Below, in pieces: positions 38,001-51,467 of a DNA stretch of 64,000 nt (position 1 is its first letter; each line of letters starts with the position of its first letter). The DNA is from Nannizziopsis barbatae. Lineage: Eukaryota > Ascomycota > Eurotiomycetes > Onygenales > Nannizziopsiaceae. Under the pieces are notes generated by a model. The model was not told the origin of the DNA. It made no database searches and saw only the letters and a list, made by a program, of their open reading frames with translations. The stretch is from the NCBI GenBank assembly GCA_014964245.1, contig JACVYH010000005.1, forward strand, positions 248,001 through 312,000, given 5' to 3'. A program made the position numbers and the translations under genes.

Positions 38001-39800
38001 ATATTAATTTTTAAATAATTATCTAATACTTATTCTTTTTATATAATATCTTGATAACTTTTTTATCAGACTTGAATAAAATTAACTAATTAAGCATGAC
38101 TGAAAGAAGCATTTTATTTATATCTGAAGTTAAGTTAAAATCTGCTGTATTCTTAATTAATATAATTTTTACTAATAAGCTTTTTTTAGCTACATGCTTT
38201 TTTAACTTTCTGCTTCTCTTCTTTTTCTTTAATAAGAATTTTAAAGAAATGCTGAATGCTAACTTTTTTTCTTAATTAAAATTATTTATAAGAAAATTTT
38301 AAGACATGTCTGAAATTTTCTACTGGTTATTTACATGCTCTTTAAGTAAGAAATCATGTAAGAACTTATTAATGATAAAATAAGAGATAATGAAGATTAT
38401 AAACATTAAATTCTAAATTGAATCTTTATAACTCTTAAATTTTAAAGAATTAATTAATGCTTGCTTAAAGATAGCAAAACTTATTAAAAAAATTATGAAA
38501 AATAAATTTCTGTATAATTAGAAGAATAAGCTAATTATGAAAAATTTTAACTTTTCTTGAAAGTATCATGTGTAATTAAGAAATCAGGATAAAATTATTA
38601 CTGAAGAAATGCAGATAATTATTAAATTAGTAACTTTTTCTATCTTATTAAGATCTTTAAGTATTATCATGTAAATAAGATTCATGAATTTAATTATTTT
38701 TTCAAGATTCATATCATCTGATAAAATGTTTACTAGTTAAATTAATTCTTTAGCTTTTTTTTTGCACATGATATTCATTTTAATTTAAAGCATAATAATT
38801 ATCTTAGTAATTTAATAAAGCAGAAGTTTCAGAATTTCTGAAGTTTGAAATAGTAAATAATTATTTTCTAGATTAAGAAATTCAAGAAAATCTGAATATG
38901 CAAGAATTTTTCTTAATGTGTGATTAAGATAATGTTTAATAATAACAGTTATTATTTCTGAAACATTAATCTGTTTAATCTGTTTATTATTATTAAACTG
39001 CTTATTATTATTATTCATCACAGCTTCTTTTATTAAATTATATTTTTTAATAATAAAAGCTATATTTTTAACTAATTTAATAATTTAATTAATTTTTATA
39101 TTTAAATGTTTGTCTAATGAAGCTTCTGCAGTAAGAATAAGATTTTCTCAAATCTTATAATAAATAATAAAATTTGTTTTTATATAGCTAATAAGAGAAG
39201 TAATTTCATATGTTATTATTATTAGCAGTATCTTGAGACTTGCATTAATATCATCTAGCTTTTCTTTAAGATTCTTTTGTAAAAGAAATATATTCAGAAT
39301 TTCTACTAATTTTTTCTCAGAAGTAACATCATTCTTTATCTGATTAATAACTTCTTTAATTATTAAATTTAATTATTTATTCTCATTATAATCTGAAATA
39401 GAATTAAATGCTAGAAGTAAATCTGAAAGCATATTAATATTTTTTTCTGCTAAAATTTTTATTATAAGCTGTTCATTCTTATTAAAATAAATATATGTTA
39501 GCTGAATAGCTGTATTTATTTATAACTGTTTTAATTACTTTTTTCTATTATTTTTTAATTATGAGAAGATTCAGAATCAGAAGTAATATATGAAATAAGC
39601 ATAATAAATATTTTCATTAAAAAACATGATATCTGATATTTAAAATATATCTGATTTTTACTAATTCAGCATAATTATAAGAATTCATGTAATTAATTTT
39701 AAAGATAAAATTTCACTAATCAGAATAAGCTTTATATTAAAAGTAACTATAAAATACTCAGTAATTAAACTTTATTAAAGCTGAAAATTATCATTAAAAA
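38000..39800 (-). pseudogene. Unrecognised decayed coding region on the minus strand
   Basis: Read on the minus strand, one frame gives long stretches with few stops. Pieces include LQKNLKEKLDDINASLK (~39,280), an asparagine/glutamine-rich NNNNKQFNNNKQIKQ (~39,000) and HYLNHTLRKILAYSDFLEFL (~38,900), then a lysine-rich RKLKKHVAKKSLLVK (~38,200). The open part is 38,812-39,021. The helical, charged character could suit a gag protein, but I cannot name the family and see no enzyme motif. Confidence 0.4.
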
Positions 39801-41163
39801 TCATGAATCATTTTTAAATAACTTAATTTTTTAATATCTTTGTTTTAAGCTGCAGGATGCTTTTAATAAAAGAATATTACTTTTTCTTTTTATTTATCTT
39901 ACTTAATTAATTTAAGTTTCTCATCTTATTATAAATATTAAAGAATATCTCATATTTTATTTATAATTCTCTCAGAATACCTGTATTAAAGCATTTTTCC
40001 AGATATTCAGAAATTAAAAACTGATTTCTATAAAATATTATCTTTTTTTAAATAAACTCTAGAATATACAGATTAAGAGCTTGATATTTTTACATATTAG
40101 TATCATTTTTTAATGCTGTAATTACTTTTCTATTATAATCTGCAGGCATACTAGTGATTTTAACTAATTATATATTAGTAAAGTTCTTAATTAAGAAAAA
40201 ATAAGTAATTTCATTTATAAATGGAATTTCACATGTTTTATAATATGAGATTTTTTAAACATGAATTAAATTTAATGAGAATGTAAATATAAAAACTTTA
40301 TACATGAATGAAATTCTGATTCTGCTTAAATATAAGAACATTAAGAAGCTTAGTAAATTCTATTAAACTATTAATTCTAAGAATAAGATTTATATTAATA
40401 ATAAAGTAATTTTTCTTATTCTGATTTATATACAGAAGATTAAGAAACATCAGATACTAGAAATAAGTTTTTTTAGTTTAATTTGAAATTCTTTCTAATT
40501 AATATAATTCAAAAAAAGAAAGTTATTTATAACTTTTTAATTCATAAATAAATTAAAAATAAACACACTTATAGTTTACTTATAAAATTAAATAAGTTAA
40601 AAAAATTTAAGAATATTAAAATAAGCATGCAAGATTAAGTAAAGTAAGAAATTATAAGAAACAAAAAGAGAAGAAGAAAGAAAGAAAAGAAGAAAAGAAG
40701 AAAGTTTAATTTAGAATTTAGAAAAGTAACTTGATTCAGAGCTTATTTGTCAGCAAATCTTATTATTCATCTATACTTCTTATATCATTTTTTATTCTTT
40801 TAAAATTCTATTCTCAATTTATTATTTACTTACTTTATTATTAAGTTAAACATGAATGAAATTCTTAAGTATACATCATATTTACAGAAAGTATGTGAGA
40901 AATTTTATTATTAATTAAATAAATAATTTTATTTTTTACTTAATTTTTTCTTCATTTAATTCTGGTAGACTGTTTCTTCATTATTAAAATTATTTAATAA
41001 TTTATCTTTTCTAGCTATGACTTCAGATATTATAAATATTTTTAATGCAGAATGATTTAATAAAAATTTATCTAATATAATATATGATGAGAAGCTCTTT
41101 ATAAATAATAATAAGTTAACTAGCAGTAAATTACCAACATCTAACATGTCTAATAATCAGAAA
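39801..41163. other. AT-rich relic DNA upstream of the hAT transposase
   Basis: No clear domain and no hAT left terminus are seen. The 63-codon minus-strand open stretch at 40,956-41,147 has no recognisable motif. In the plus direction 41,030-41,160 may be the N-terminal continuation of the hAT frame. Confidence 0.4.
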
Positions 41164-43700
41164 TCTGCTGTGAAACATGATTCTACTATTTAAAAAAAAA
41201 TTTAAATTTTCTTAATTCTTCATCATATTAGGCAGCATTTAAAGCACATTATTATTTCAACTGATAATTCTGATTTTATAGTTATGAAATTTCAAATTTA
41301 ATGAAGTAAAACTGAATTTAATAAAAAAAGTAATTTAAAGATATATTATTACATAAATAAATAAAAATCTGTAATCTAAACATATTATCAGATGATTATT
41401 ATAATTATAAATAAATTTTCTGAGATAATATATATCTGTTACAGTATTATCTAAAAGCATTTCAGATTTCTAAGAGAATTTATAATAATTATAATAAAAT
41501 ATCTTACTTCTCAGAAATATTATAAAATTACTCATGCAAATAGCATGTTACTAGTTAAGAAAAATGATAAAAAGTTAATTAAATTATAAATATTAGTAAG
41601 TTTTCTTCTGATGAATTATTAAGTTTAACTTCATGTGAATTTTTTAACTAATTAAATTATTAGTATAATTAAATGCTCAGTTATAAAATTATATTAATAA
41701 TTATAACATGCTAGAGAGAAAGTTTACTGTAATAAGATTTAATAATTTAATTATCAAAATCATATGTAATATCTAAGTATTATTTTACTTTATTAATAAT
41801 ATTTATCTTTATTATCTTATGAAAATGCTAAAATCTAAAGTAAAATTATTATTTGATAAATTAATTAAATCAGTTTTAAATCAGATAGTAAAGACAGATT
41901 ATAATATTATTCTGAAAACTTTTTCTGAATAAGAGTTATTTTTATTAATCATAGATTATTAGATTAGTTTATTCAGATAATCTTTTCTTATGATAATTAT
42001 TTACTTTATTAATTCTAAATGAAATTATTATTAATTACTTCTTAAATTTACTTATGTGTTTAAAAGTTATACTGACAAGAAACTTATAATATAAGTAACT
42101 TTAATTTTAATAAATTATAATCTTAATAATTATATTTTTATAATTATAGCTAATAATATATTAAATAATTATAAGATATATAAAGAACTACTTAAAATAC
42201 AGAATATTTTTAGTAATTAGTTATAATATTTAATTATTTTAATTTCATATATAACACATGTTATTTAATTATTTTTAAATGCTTTTTTTTTTTAAATTAG
42301 AATTAATTTAAAGAATGATATAATTAACTTATTCTGAAGTAATATCATGCTGAAGTATAATCTTGAATTAGAAATTTCATATATATTACTTAAGATATGT
42401 CTTTTTGTATTATTAATCTTATAATACTTGTAACTCATTATCTTAATTAAGTATTTATCAGTTTTCTCATTAATCTCATGTATATTTTATTATAATACTA
42501 TTTAATCATATTATCTTTTTTTCTTTTTTTATTATTTCATGTACTGTTTTCATTCATGAATAACATTTTATTTCTTTATCTTGCTATTTTAATTAGAGAT
42601 ATCATTTATAAATGATATTAAATATCTTAGTATTATTTTTATTTCTTTTATTTATAAATGAAATTCTCATTTTATATTATCTCATTTTATATATGCTTTG
42701 TATTCTTTATTACTGATATTCAGATTAGTCTGTTAAATATAAAATTTTATAAAGTATGTGAATTACAGCTTCTAATATCATGCTAAGTTTAATTATCATC
42801 AGAAAACTAAGAGATTACTTTAATTAAAATTAAATATGAAGATATGTTAAAATTTAATCTATAACATGTTAATCTGCTTTATCTGATTTTATTCAGTTAT
42901 TAAGTTTTATTTTTATGATAGAATAATTAAAAAGAATCTTTTTATTACTGATACTAAGTAACATCTGATAAAGTATCTTATTCAGTTAACTAAATCATTT
43001 ATAAGACATATAACTGTATTTTTAGCTACAGAATATTTAATAATTCATTATATTTTTTCAGTTTATAATCTTTTATTTAATTACATTAATAATAATTAAA
43101 CATATCTTAAAAGAAAGAATGCTAGATAAAAGTAATATCTTGCTTTTATTTTAATTACTACTTATAATAAGCTGATTAAATATTATTCTAATACATATAA
43201 TAAAGCAGATGAGATACTTGTAATTACTAATCTTTTTAATTTAAAAGTAAAAATAATAATCTTTAATGTAAATAAATAGAAGAATAATAAAAAAGATTAA
43301 AAGTAATATTATACTAATTATTTTTGTAATGTTTATGATAAATATAAATAAAAATTCTCATTAATTAATTAAAAGTATTCAGCATTTTTAACAAGCTTCA
43401 GTAATATTAATTATTTGCTTTACTTCAGTTTTAACTTTCAGTTAGCTATTATATAATTATAACAAGATTAGAATAAGTTAGAAGAGTATCTTAATAAAGA
43501 TAAACTTGTTTAATTATTTATATTAAAAATGATTTACTATTTAATATTAATAAGCATTACTTAAAACATGATTAAAACTTCTACAAGCTAATTTTAAAGT
43601 TTTAAAAAAGAAATAAAGAAAGATTTTCTATACTAAGTAATATCATGAAAAATTATCTCAGTATTCCTGCTATAATTATATTTATTAAGCATATTTAAAA
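41164..43700 (+). pseudogene. hAT transposase relic
   Basis: Plus-strand reading past stops shows the layout of a hAT transposase. A BED-type zinc-finger region at about 41,350-41,545 gives KHFRFL and KYLTSQKYYKITHAN. The catalytic-domain strand reads IFIIIANNILNNYKIYKELL near 42,135-42,190, where hAT proteins have T-x-D-N-A-x-N-N. A later segment near 43,163-43,240 (YNKLIKYYSNTYNKADEILV) fits the K-L-x-K-Y-Y region before the L-D-P-R box. LEEYLNKDKLV at about 43,480 fits the start of the C-terminal dimerisation domain. The first Asp is now Ala/Asn and stops abound, so it is dead. At least one frameshift separates the BED part (frame 1) from the rest (frame 2). It is a plausible relative of the source of the MITEs here. 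Confidence 0.7.
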
Positions 43701-44228
43701 TATCACATGTAATGTTTATTATTATTATTATAATTAAATTAAAGCTAAGATTATAATCATGTAAATAATATGCTTTGTTCTAAATTAATATAATATAAAT
43801 TTTCATTATTAATGACTGGAAGAAAAAAACTCAGAAAAAAATAAGAATTAGATACTTGAAATTTTTAAGTAAGACATAAATGAAAAACTTATTTAGGTGT
43901 AATATATTAGTAATAATTCAGATGCTAAGAATAATAATTATGCATCTAAATAAAATCTTAATATAAATAATTTTATTTTTATATCAAATTATAATAATGA
44001 AGTAGATAATAATAATAAGAATGAAAATAATAATAAGAATAAGAATGTAAAAGAAATTAAAAAAGCATGATGAGAATAAGAAGTAGAAGAAAATGCAGAA
44101 AAAAATAATAGAAATAATTCAGATATTAAAGTTATTAAATCTAATAGTATATTTAATAGTATATTTATTTTATAACATCAGAATAATATATCATGCTAAT
44201 ATTAACTAACTTAACATGCATTGCCTGT

Positions 44229-44490
44229 GCTTTTATTATTATAATAATAATCATCTTATTACACATTACTCAAGCTTTCATTATCATGATAATAACTGTC
44301 TTATTACATATCATCTGTGCTTTTATTATTATAATAATAATCATCTTATTACACATTATCTAAGCTTTCATTATTATAATAATAACTATCTTATCACATA
44401 TTACTTAAGCTTTTATTATTATAATAATAATTATCTTATTACATATTACTCATACTTTCATTATCATAATAATAATTATCTTAATAAATT
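44229..44490 (+). repeat. 45-bp minisatellite, 6 copies
   Basis: Six units of 45 bp such as cttttattattataataata + atcatcttattacacattac + tcaag follow each other. Because 45 is divisible by three, the plus strand stays open for 92 codons (44,216-44,494) with a 15-residue period rich in Tyr, Asn and His. Without a promoter or any relative this is best taken as repeat DNA rather than a gene. Confidence 0.92.
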
Positions 44491-44644
44491 CTAATCAGAA
44501 TAATATGAGATCAGATATGAAAGATATTAAGTAAGAGTAGTAATGCTATTATTAATGTGCTTGACTAACTAGCTAAGTTATCTTCTTCTTCTAATTCATT
44601 AAATCTTGCTTCATTTCTATAGTCTTAAGATAATAAAACAGGAA

Positions 44645-45154
44645 GTATTAATTTTTTTTTATAACTGTTAACTTCTTAAAAATGCAGACATAATTCACTT
44701 TATCTGCTTTAACTCACATTCTTAATCTGAGCTTTAGTCTGAAAAAGCTTGCTTTATATTTTATGTTTTTCTAACTGAAAAATTTAATCTTTAACATGAT
44801 ACTAATATTATAAAAATATAATCATATATAATTAAATAATATTATAATAATAAATAATATATTATAATTTTCTAATAAATTATATAAATGAGTTATAGTA
44901 AAATAAATTTTAACATTATAATTTATAAATAATTTAGAAAATTTAAAAATTTAATTTTAATTATTAATTAGTATTAACTGTATTACTGTTAGTAATATAT
45001 ATGATTAAGTCTAATAAGTTAAAAACTTAACTTATAAAAAGTCTAGTTAAACTTAATTAGAAACTTGAAAAAATTAAAAAATCATAACTTAATTTAGACT
45101 TAAGTAAGTTAAGTTGAGTTTAAGTTCAAATTTAACTCAGATTTGTTTACAGTC
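44645..45154 (+). repeat. hAT-derived unit A
   Basis: About 510 bp recur at 53,049-53,571 (unit B) in the same orientation. The unit starts gtattaat and ends with the hAT terminus ...cagatttgtttacagtc, preceded by AAGTTAAG/CTTAACTT subterminal motifs. Units A and B were adjacent, head to tail, before a LINE inserted at the end of A. Its left terminus is unclear: ataactgttaac near 44,660 resembles a decayed ACTGTGAAC. Confidence 0.8.
45140..45154 (+). repeat. Target site duplication, LINE copy 2 (left)
   Basis: gatttgtttacagtc matches gacttgttcacagtc at 53,032-53,046, differing by two C/T transitions. This 15-mer is itself the terminal inverted repeat of the hAT unit. Confidence 0.88.
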
Positions 45155-45324
45155 TTTTTTTTTTTTTTATATTTATTATAATCTTATGCAGTCTGTAACT
45201 AAGAAGACTATTTATTTAAACAGAATTTACTAATTATTACATACATTTAAATATAAGAAAAATACAAATAAACTAAGCAAATGAAATGTCTCCCCTACTC
45301 AGAAATGAAAAATACAACTTTTTT

Positions 45325-45880
45325 ATCTCCGGGCATGGAGCCCCCGGAGCTAGGCCCTGGAGCAAGATATTTGAAGCCTGGAGCGAGATTTTTTAGAGGC
45401 TACTCCGGGCACCTGGTGTCCAGAGCAGAGTCTAGATTGAAAGATGTCCCAAAACCATTTTCAAGACAGGTTGTCGCGGGTGTTTTCTCCAGGTAGTGGG
45501 GCTCCGGAGCTGGGCCCCGGAGCGAGATTTTTTAGGGGCTATTCCAGGCATCTGATGCCCGGAGCAGAGTTCAGGTTGGAAAGTGTCTTAAAACCATTTT
45601 CAAGACAAGTTGTCTCAGGTGTTTTCTCTGGGTAGTAGAGCACTGGAGCTAGGCCCTGGAGCGAGATTTTGACCTCCAGAGTGAGATTTTTTTTTTTTTT
45701 TAGAAGCTACTCTGGGCACCTGGTGCCTGGAGCAGAATTCAGATTAAAAGATGTTCCAAAATCATTTTTGAGACAGATTATTGTGGGTATTTTCTCCAGA
45801 TAGTAAGACTCTAAAGCTAGGCTTCAGAGTGAGATTTTAATTTCTGAAATAAGATTTTTTAGAAGTAGCTTCAAACATGT
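45325..45880 (-). repeat. GC-rich tandem repeats in the LINE 3' UTR (copy 2)
   Basis: About 3.5 units homologous to 36,826-37,250. They grade from almost unmutated (45,330-45,560, many CCGG and CpG) to strongly mutated (45,780-45,880), nearest ORF2. An internal 14-base T run occurs near 45,690. Open frames at 45,281-45,635 run against the element's sense strand and look like repeat artefacts. Confidence 0.92.
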
Positions 45881-45939
45881 ATGTCTGAAGTAAAATTAAT
45901 ATTAGAAATTTTTTAAAATTTTCACTTAAAAAGTAAATA

Positions 45940-48900
45940 TTATCAGTCTGTTTTAGACTTATAAAATTCATTTTCAGATAGTAATTCTTATTTATTTTAG
46001 ATAAGAAATTAGAAATTTAAGCTTTAACTCAGTCTGAAATAATAGCTTTAATAAGAGTAAGAAAATATTTAATTTTTTTAAAATTTTTCTTCTTTTTTTC
46101 TGCTGATTCTAGCACTTAATTAATAAATACTCAGAATTTTTCTTTAACTGATAATTTAAGTAAATATCAGTTAAATAATCAGATAATCTTTTTAAATAAA
46201 ATCTGAAGTATTCATGCTTAAGTTTTAACTAAGTAATAATAAATTAAATTCTTTTAGAAATTTTTAATCTTGAAATCTTTTATTTAATTCTTAAATTAAA
46301 CTAAGTATAATTATTATTTGTATTTTTTTTATTAAAGATTTCTTTATGTTATTTAATTAAAGCTTACTCATGAATTTTCTTTTTAATAAAAAAATAAGAA
46401 ATATATTTTTTTAAAAAGATTTCTTTTAATTAAGTAACTTTTTTTATTACTTTATTAGCTTCTTTATTTTTATCAATTCTCATATAAGCTGGCATTCAGT
46501 ATAAGTGAAATTTAATATTATTAAATTTCTGATTTTTTAGAAGATTTCTTATGAAATTTATATAATATAAGCTAGATTTCAGATTATTCTTTTCTAGTTT
46601 TTAAAATACAGCTTGATTATCTGAGAAAATTCAGATTTTTGAAATAATTTTAGATTTAGAAATTATCTGATTAACTCTTTAAAAAGCTTTTTAAATAGTA
46701 AATAATTCAGTATTAAATACTTTCATATACTTGCTCAGATTTCAGAAATATCTCATATTTTTCTGAGAAATATAGATTTTCACATTTACATTTTTATTTT
46801 CAGATTTAGAATCATCTAAATAAATAACTAGATTATCTAGTAGCAGATTTTTTATCAGTTCTAGATGTTTTTTCTTGAAATCCAGTTATAATTCCTGATT
46901 AGTTTCTGAAGTACTTTTTAATTAAAAATTAATTAAATCAGATAAATTAGAATATCAGAATGCATTTCATTTAATTTTGATTTTTTCTGATTTTAAAGAA
47001 GATAGTGATTCAGAGATTAAAGAGCATAATCTGAAAATCTAAAAAAGAAATTTCTTAATTTTCTTAGATTTTTTTCTTTTTTTCTTACTTAATATTTGTT
47101 TGATCTGCTGAATATTATACTCAGATTAATTTTAATCCAGAAATTTCTTCTAATCTAATTCAATGCTATTTGAATAAGATGAAAAGCTTGAAGAAATTTA
47201 CTTTCTAATTATATGATTTTTTGAGATTTTTAAAAGTCTAGCAGCATAATTTCTGTAAATTTTATTAAATCTTACTCTTACTGATGAAATTAAAGTCTTA
47301 ATTCATATAGCATAAACTAGAAAAGTCTTAAAAGCTTCTAGAATCTTTCTAAGAGCTTTATTTTACATTTTCTTATATTTATCTAGCAGATATTTTTAAT
47401 TATTTTATCAGATTAAAATATCATAATCTGTAACTAAGATTATGTAAGTAAAATAATGCTATCTTATTACTTGAAAATTCAAGTCTTTCTTAGTATTTAA
47501 AAATTTTAATAATTAATTTAAAACTTTCTCTGCAGCTGTAATCTTAATTTTTACATGTTTTTTAAATGAAAGCTTGGAATTAAGCTAAATTTCTAGCTAT
47601 CTCACTAAGTCTTTTAATTTAAATTCAAGATTTTAATTAGAAATTTAAACTTTGTCATTTTCTGAATATTTAGAAAAATGAATAAGCTCTGTTTTTTTCA
47701 TGTTAAATTGAATTATTTTAGATTCTTGTCTTTTAAGCATGATTTCCAAAGCTTTATTTAATAGCTGACAATTTTCCTTAATTAAGAAAGTAGTAGTTAT
47801 TAAGCTAGTATTATTAATGTAACTTAGAATTCTTATCTTTTTCAGAATTTCATAATTTTTATTCTGAAATAAAAGAATTATATAAATTGAATATAAGATT
47901 AAAAAAAATAAAGAACCTTGAGAAATTCTAATATTAATGATATTAGAATCTTTTTGTCTTTTCTCATTAAAAATCAGGCTAATTTTTCTGATTTGCATAA
48001 ACTAAAAGATTCATTTAATTAATAATTCAGATATTTTTAGATCTGCTAAAATCTTAAGTAATTTATTTACAGAAACATAATTAAAAGCTCTCTTAAATTA
48101 ATAAATAAGACTAATATTTTTAGCTTATTTACTTTAGCTAATTAAATATCATGTATTAAACTTAGTATTACATTTACTGCTTTAAATTACTTTTTATCTT
48201 CTAACTGATTAAAATATAATAATTTAGTTATAGAAATTTAGAATGAGAGTTTATTTATAATTATTTTTTTCATTATTTTATCTAAGTAATTCAACAGTAA
48301 AATAATATAGTAGAATTTTGAAATGAAAAAATTTCTATTTAATTTTTTTAAAATCACTTTCATAGCTTCTCTCCAGATATATGAGTGATAGCCTGTTTAA
48401 AATAAAGCCTGGTATAACTTAAAAAATTTATCTTTTAAAGCTGGATAGATTTTCTGAAGTATATAAAATAAAATGTCATCTGAACCTGCAGTACTTATTT
48501 TAGAATCAAAGAAAATAGCTTTTTTAATTTCAGTTTCAGTTAATTCTGATCATTCTTATTCTGAATTTTAAGAATTTAATTATAATTCATTTCAGTTAAA
48601 TTCAGAATAATTTAGAGATTTTTTAAAAAGAATTTTAATATAAGTATTGCATTTTTTCTCAAAGAAAATAACAGATTTTAGCTTATTATTCTCATTTAAA
48701 TAATTAAGAATAGAAGTTTTTTTCATCCTGTTATTTTTAATATACTTATATGCTTTAAAAATTTCTTTTTCTTCTAAATTTTTAAGAAGATCACTTTAAT
48801 AAGTAGCTTTAGCTTTTTTAATTAAAGAGAAATAATCATTTCTTTACTCAAAAAATTCTTTATAAGTAAGATTATCAGCTTTATAATCTCTAAAAGCTTT

Positions 48901-49851
48901 AATCATTCTTTTTTTCTTGATTTTTAAATCTGAATTTCATTATAATTTAGATTTTTTCATAATTTTCTTCTTAGAAATGCTTTCATTCATACAGATTTAA
49001 ATTAAATTTGTTAGTATTTTTATTTCATATTTTAAGATTTCATGAGTTTTAAAAATAGCTGATTATTCATACATTAAACTGTTAATTTTCTAAATAAGAA
49101 GATTATTTAATTTTTTCTAATTTACTTTCTTAAAGTTATAGAGATTAGAATGCAATGAATTTGCTACTAGATTCTTCTCATTTAATTTAATTATAAATTA
49201 AATGATCTCATGATCTGAGTCTGAATAAAGCTTAGAATTAATTCATCAGTTTACTAATTTCTCAGTTAAATCAGAAGAAATAAATGATAAATTAATAATA
49301 GATTTTTGCTGTAAATTTGACCAGTGAAATGTCTTAATATCTTCTGAATTTATCAGTTCATAATTCAAAGATTTCAGTTAATTTATCAGCTTTTCAGCTC
49401 TTAATAAGAATATAATTAAGAAATTTCATCAGAAATGATGAGCATTAAAATCTCCAGCTAGAATTATATTTTTCTTAATATTTAAGTTAATTAAATTTCT
49501 TTTCATAGTTCAGAGATTATCATTTTTAGCCAGTGATTTTTCATTATAAATATTAATTAGTTTTAAAGTATTAAATTAATTATTTTTATTTTGAATATCT
49601 AGAATAATTAAATTATTACTTGAAATAATATCAGATCTTAAGCAAGCTTGAAATCTAGATAAGTTTCTTATAAAAACAGTTATTCTAGATCTTAAAGTCT
49701 TATTTTTAAATAAGATGTAAAAATAAGAGTTATAAGAAATAGTAAAGTTATTATCTGAGCTGATTCAGGGTTTTAGAAAGAGAATAAAATTAATTTTATT
49801 CTCATTTCTAATATTTAAACAGATGTGTCTTATCATTTAATTTCTATTCAT
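45940..49851 (-). pseudogene. LINE copy 2 ORF2, decayed
   Basis: The ATG at 49,851 and TAA at 45,940 are in one frame of 1,304 codons, with internal stops only. The longest open part (47,645-47,998, 117 codons) covers the reverse transcriptase fingers and palm, with SLIFNEKRQ, ISQGSLFFLILY and the catalytic box YINN at 47,810-47,821, where both Asp have become Asn. The endonuclease begins at MNRNQMIRHICLNIRNENK-like sequence at 49,851 and has the SDHE region near 49,220. RNase H lies near 46,480-46,830. The protein would nick target DNA and prime cDNA synthesis on it. Loss of both catalytic Asp makes it inactive. Confidence 0.93.
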
Positions 49852-49925
49852 ATTATTCTGAAAAAATGTGATTTTTAAAGAATTACCTAGTTATTTTTCT
49901 ATCATGAAAAAGAAGTTAAGGGAAT

Positions 49926-51467
49926 TTAAATTTTAATTCTTTTTTCATTAGTTTAAGTTCTTCTTTCTTCTTCAGAATCAGATTCTCTAGTTCTTTTAAG
50001 ATTCTATTTAGATTTAGATCTTAAGATTATTTTAAATTTAGCAGATTTAACTAAAATCTAGTTTTTCTCTTCTGAATGAATAGAAATCAGCTCATTTTAA
50101 AGCTGAGTTTGGCTTTGATTTTGGTTTAATTCCTCAGCTGAAGAAATATTATTTTGTTTTTCTTTTTATTTCTGATTTTATTTTTAATTTTAATTTAATT
50201 TTTCTCCAGCTTTCTGACTAAATTATATAGTAGATTTTAGCTTGTAAAAGATATAATTAGTGCTCATGATCTCATGATTTTCATCATAATTTACACATTT
50301 CTTCTGAGAATGAGAGCATAATTTATCTTGAAGCTCATAAATTATATATTTATGCTCAGAAATTAAATAATTTTCTGCACAGATATTACATTTTGTATTT
50401 CTTTTATAATTTCATGAGATATGATTATAAAGCTGGCAATTATAACATTGAGTCATGAATTTGAATCTGTTTTTTACTAAATTATATTCAGATACTTTAA
50501 GAAAAATTCCAGCAATTAAAATGAATTTCAGTTTTTTAGCTTGTTTAATTAATTCTATAAAGAATAAAGCAGAAGCATGAGATTTTTCTGCTTTATTTTC
50601 TTTAAATGAGAGCTAAATTAATTATTTTTTCAGAGAAATATTATTAAATATTTCAGCTTCAGATTTAAGAAGCTCTAGTTCATCTTTCTCATTAAAAATC
50701 TTAGTAAAAATGCTATGAATTATAAAATCTTCTCATTTCTGATTATTATAAACAGCTGTTTTTTTAAATAAGATTTAAGTGAATTTCTCTAAAGCTTTTT
50801 ACTAAATTATCTGATATTCTTTTAGAAAATCAGCTGTGAAATCAGATATTATAGCAAAAATAAGAGAAAAACTTCTAAAAAATTTGAAAATTAAAGAAAT
50901 AACTAGCTTGATAATTAATTTCTTCTGAATGAAGATATCATTCAGCTTGTTGTGAATTTAAAAAGCTTAAGAATGAATTTTCTCAGCTATTTCAGCTGTA
51001 GTTGAGAAAAATAGTCTTTTTTTTAAATGACTTTTCAATTGAGGAATAGAAGTTTTAGCAGCTAGATTTGAATTTGATTTGATAGCAATATTTGCCCAGG
51101 TTTTTTAAGTGTTTTTGGAATTTTTTGAATTTTTTTAAGTATTTTTTTAAGTATTCTTTTGTGAATTTTCAAGAGAATTTTCTTGATTTTTTTAATTTTT
51201 CTGATTTTTTGATTTTTCCAAATCCTAAAGTCACTTCTCTATTTTTTATAAAGCAGATTTCTCATTTCTAATTTTAAAGCAGGTTAAATTCTTTTCTTTT
51301 TCAAAGAATAAAATCTTGTTAAGACTGAGAATACAAGAATTTAGTTCTTTTTAAATAAGAGAATAATTTTTAATTTAATAAGCATTTTCAAGTATTTTTA
51401 GAGCTTGTTTAAGCTCAGAGAAATTCATTCCAGCAGAAATAGTCTCAGATGAAGAAGACTCAGCCAT
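49926..51467 (-). pseudogene. LINE copy 2 ORF1 (gag-like), decayed
   Basis: An intact ATG (51,467) opens MAESSSSETISAGM, followed by 514 codons to TAA at 49,926. This copy is the better guide to the true start, because copy 1 has ATA there. Zinc-knuckle remnants (C..C....H and similar) lie near 50,240-50,400 and an Arg/Ser-rich tail near 49,980. In-frame stops are mostly TAA/TAG where Gln is expected. ORF2 starts 74 bp after the stop, as in copy 1. Confidence 0.9.

Noticed and set aside
44229..44490. Novel tyrosine-rich repeat protein
   Set aside because: The open frame is explained by a 45-bp period divisible by three, inside otherwise noncoding relic DNA.
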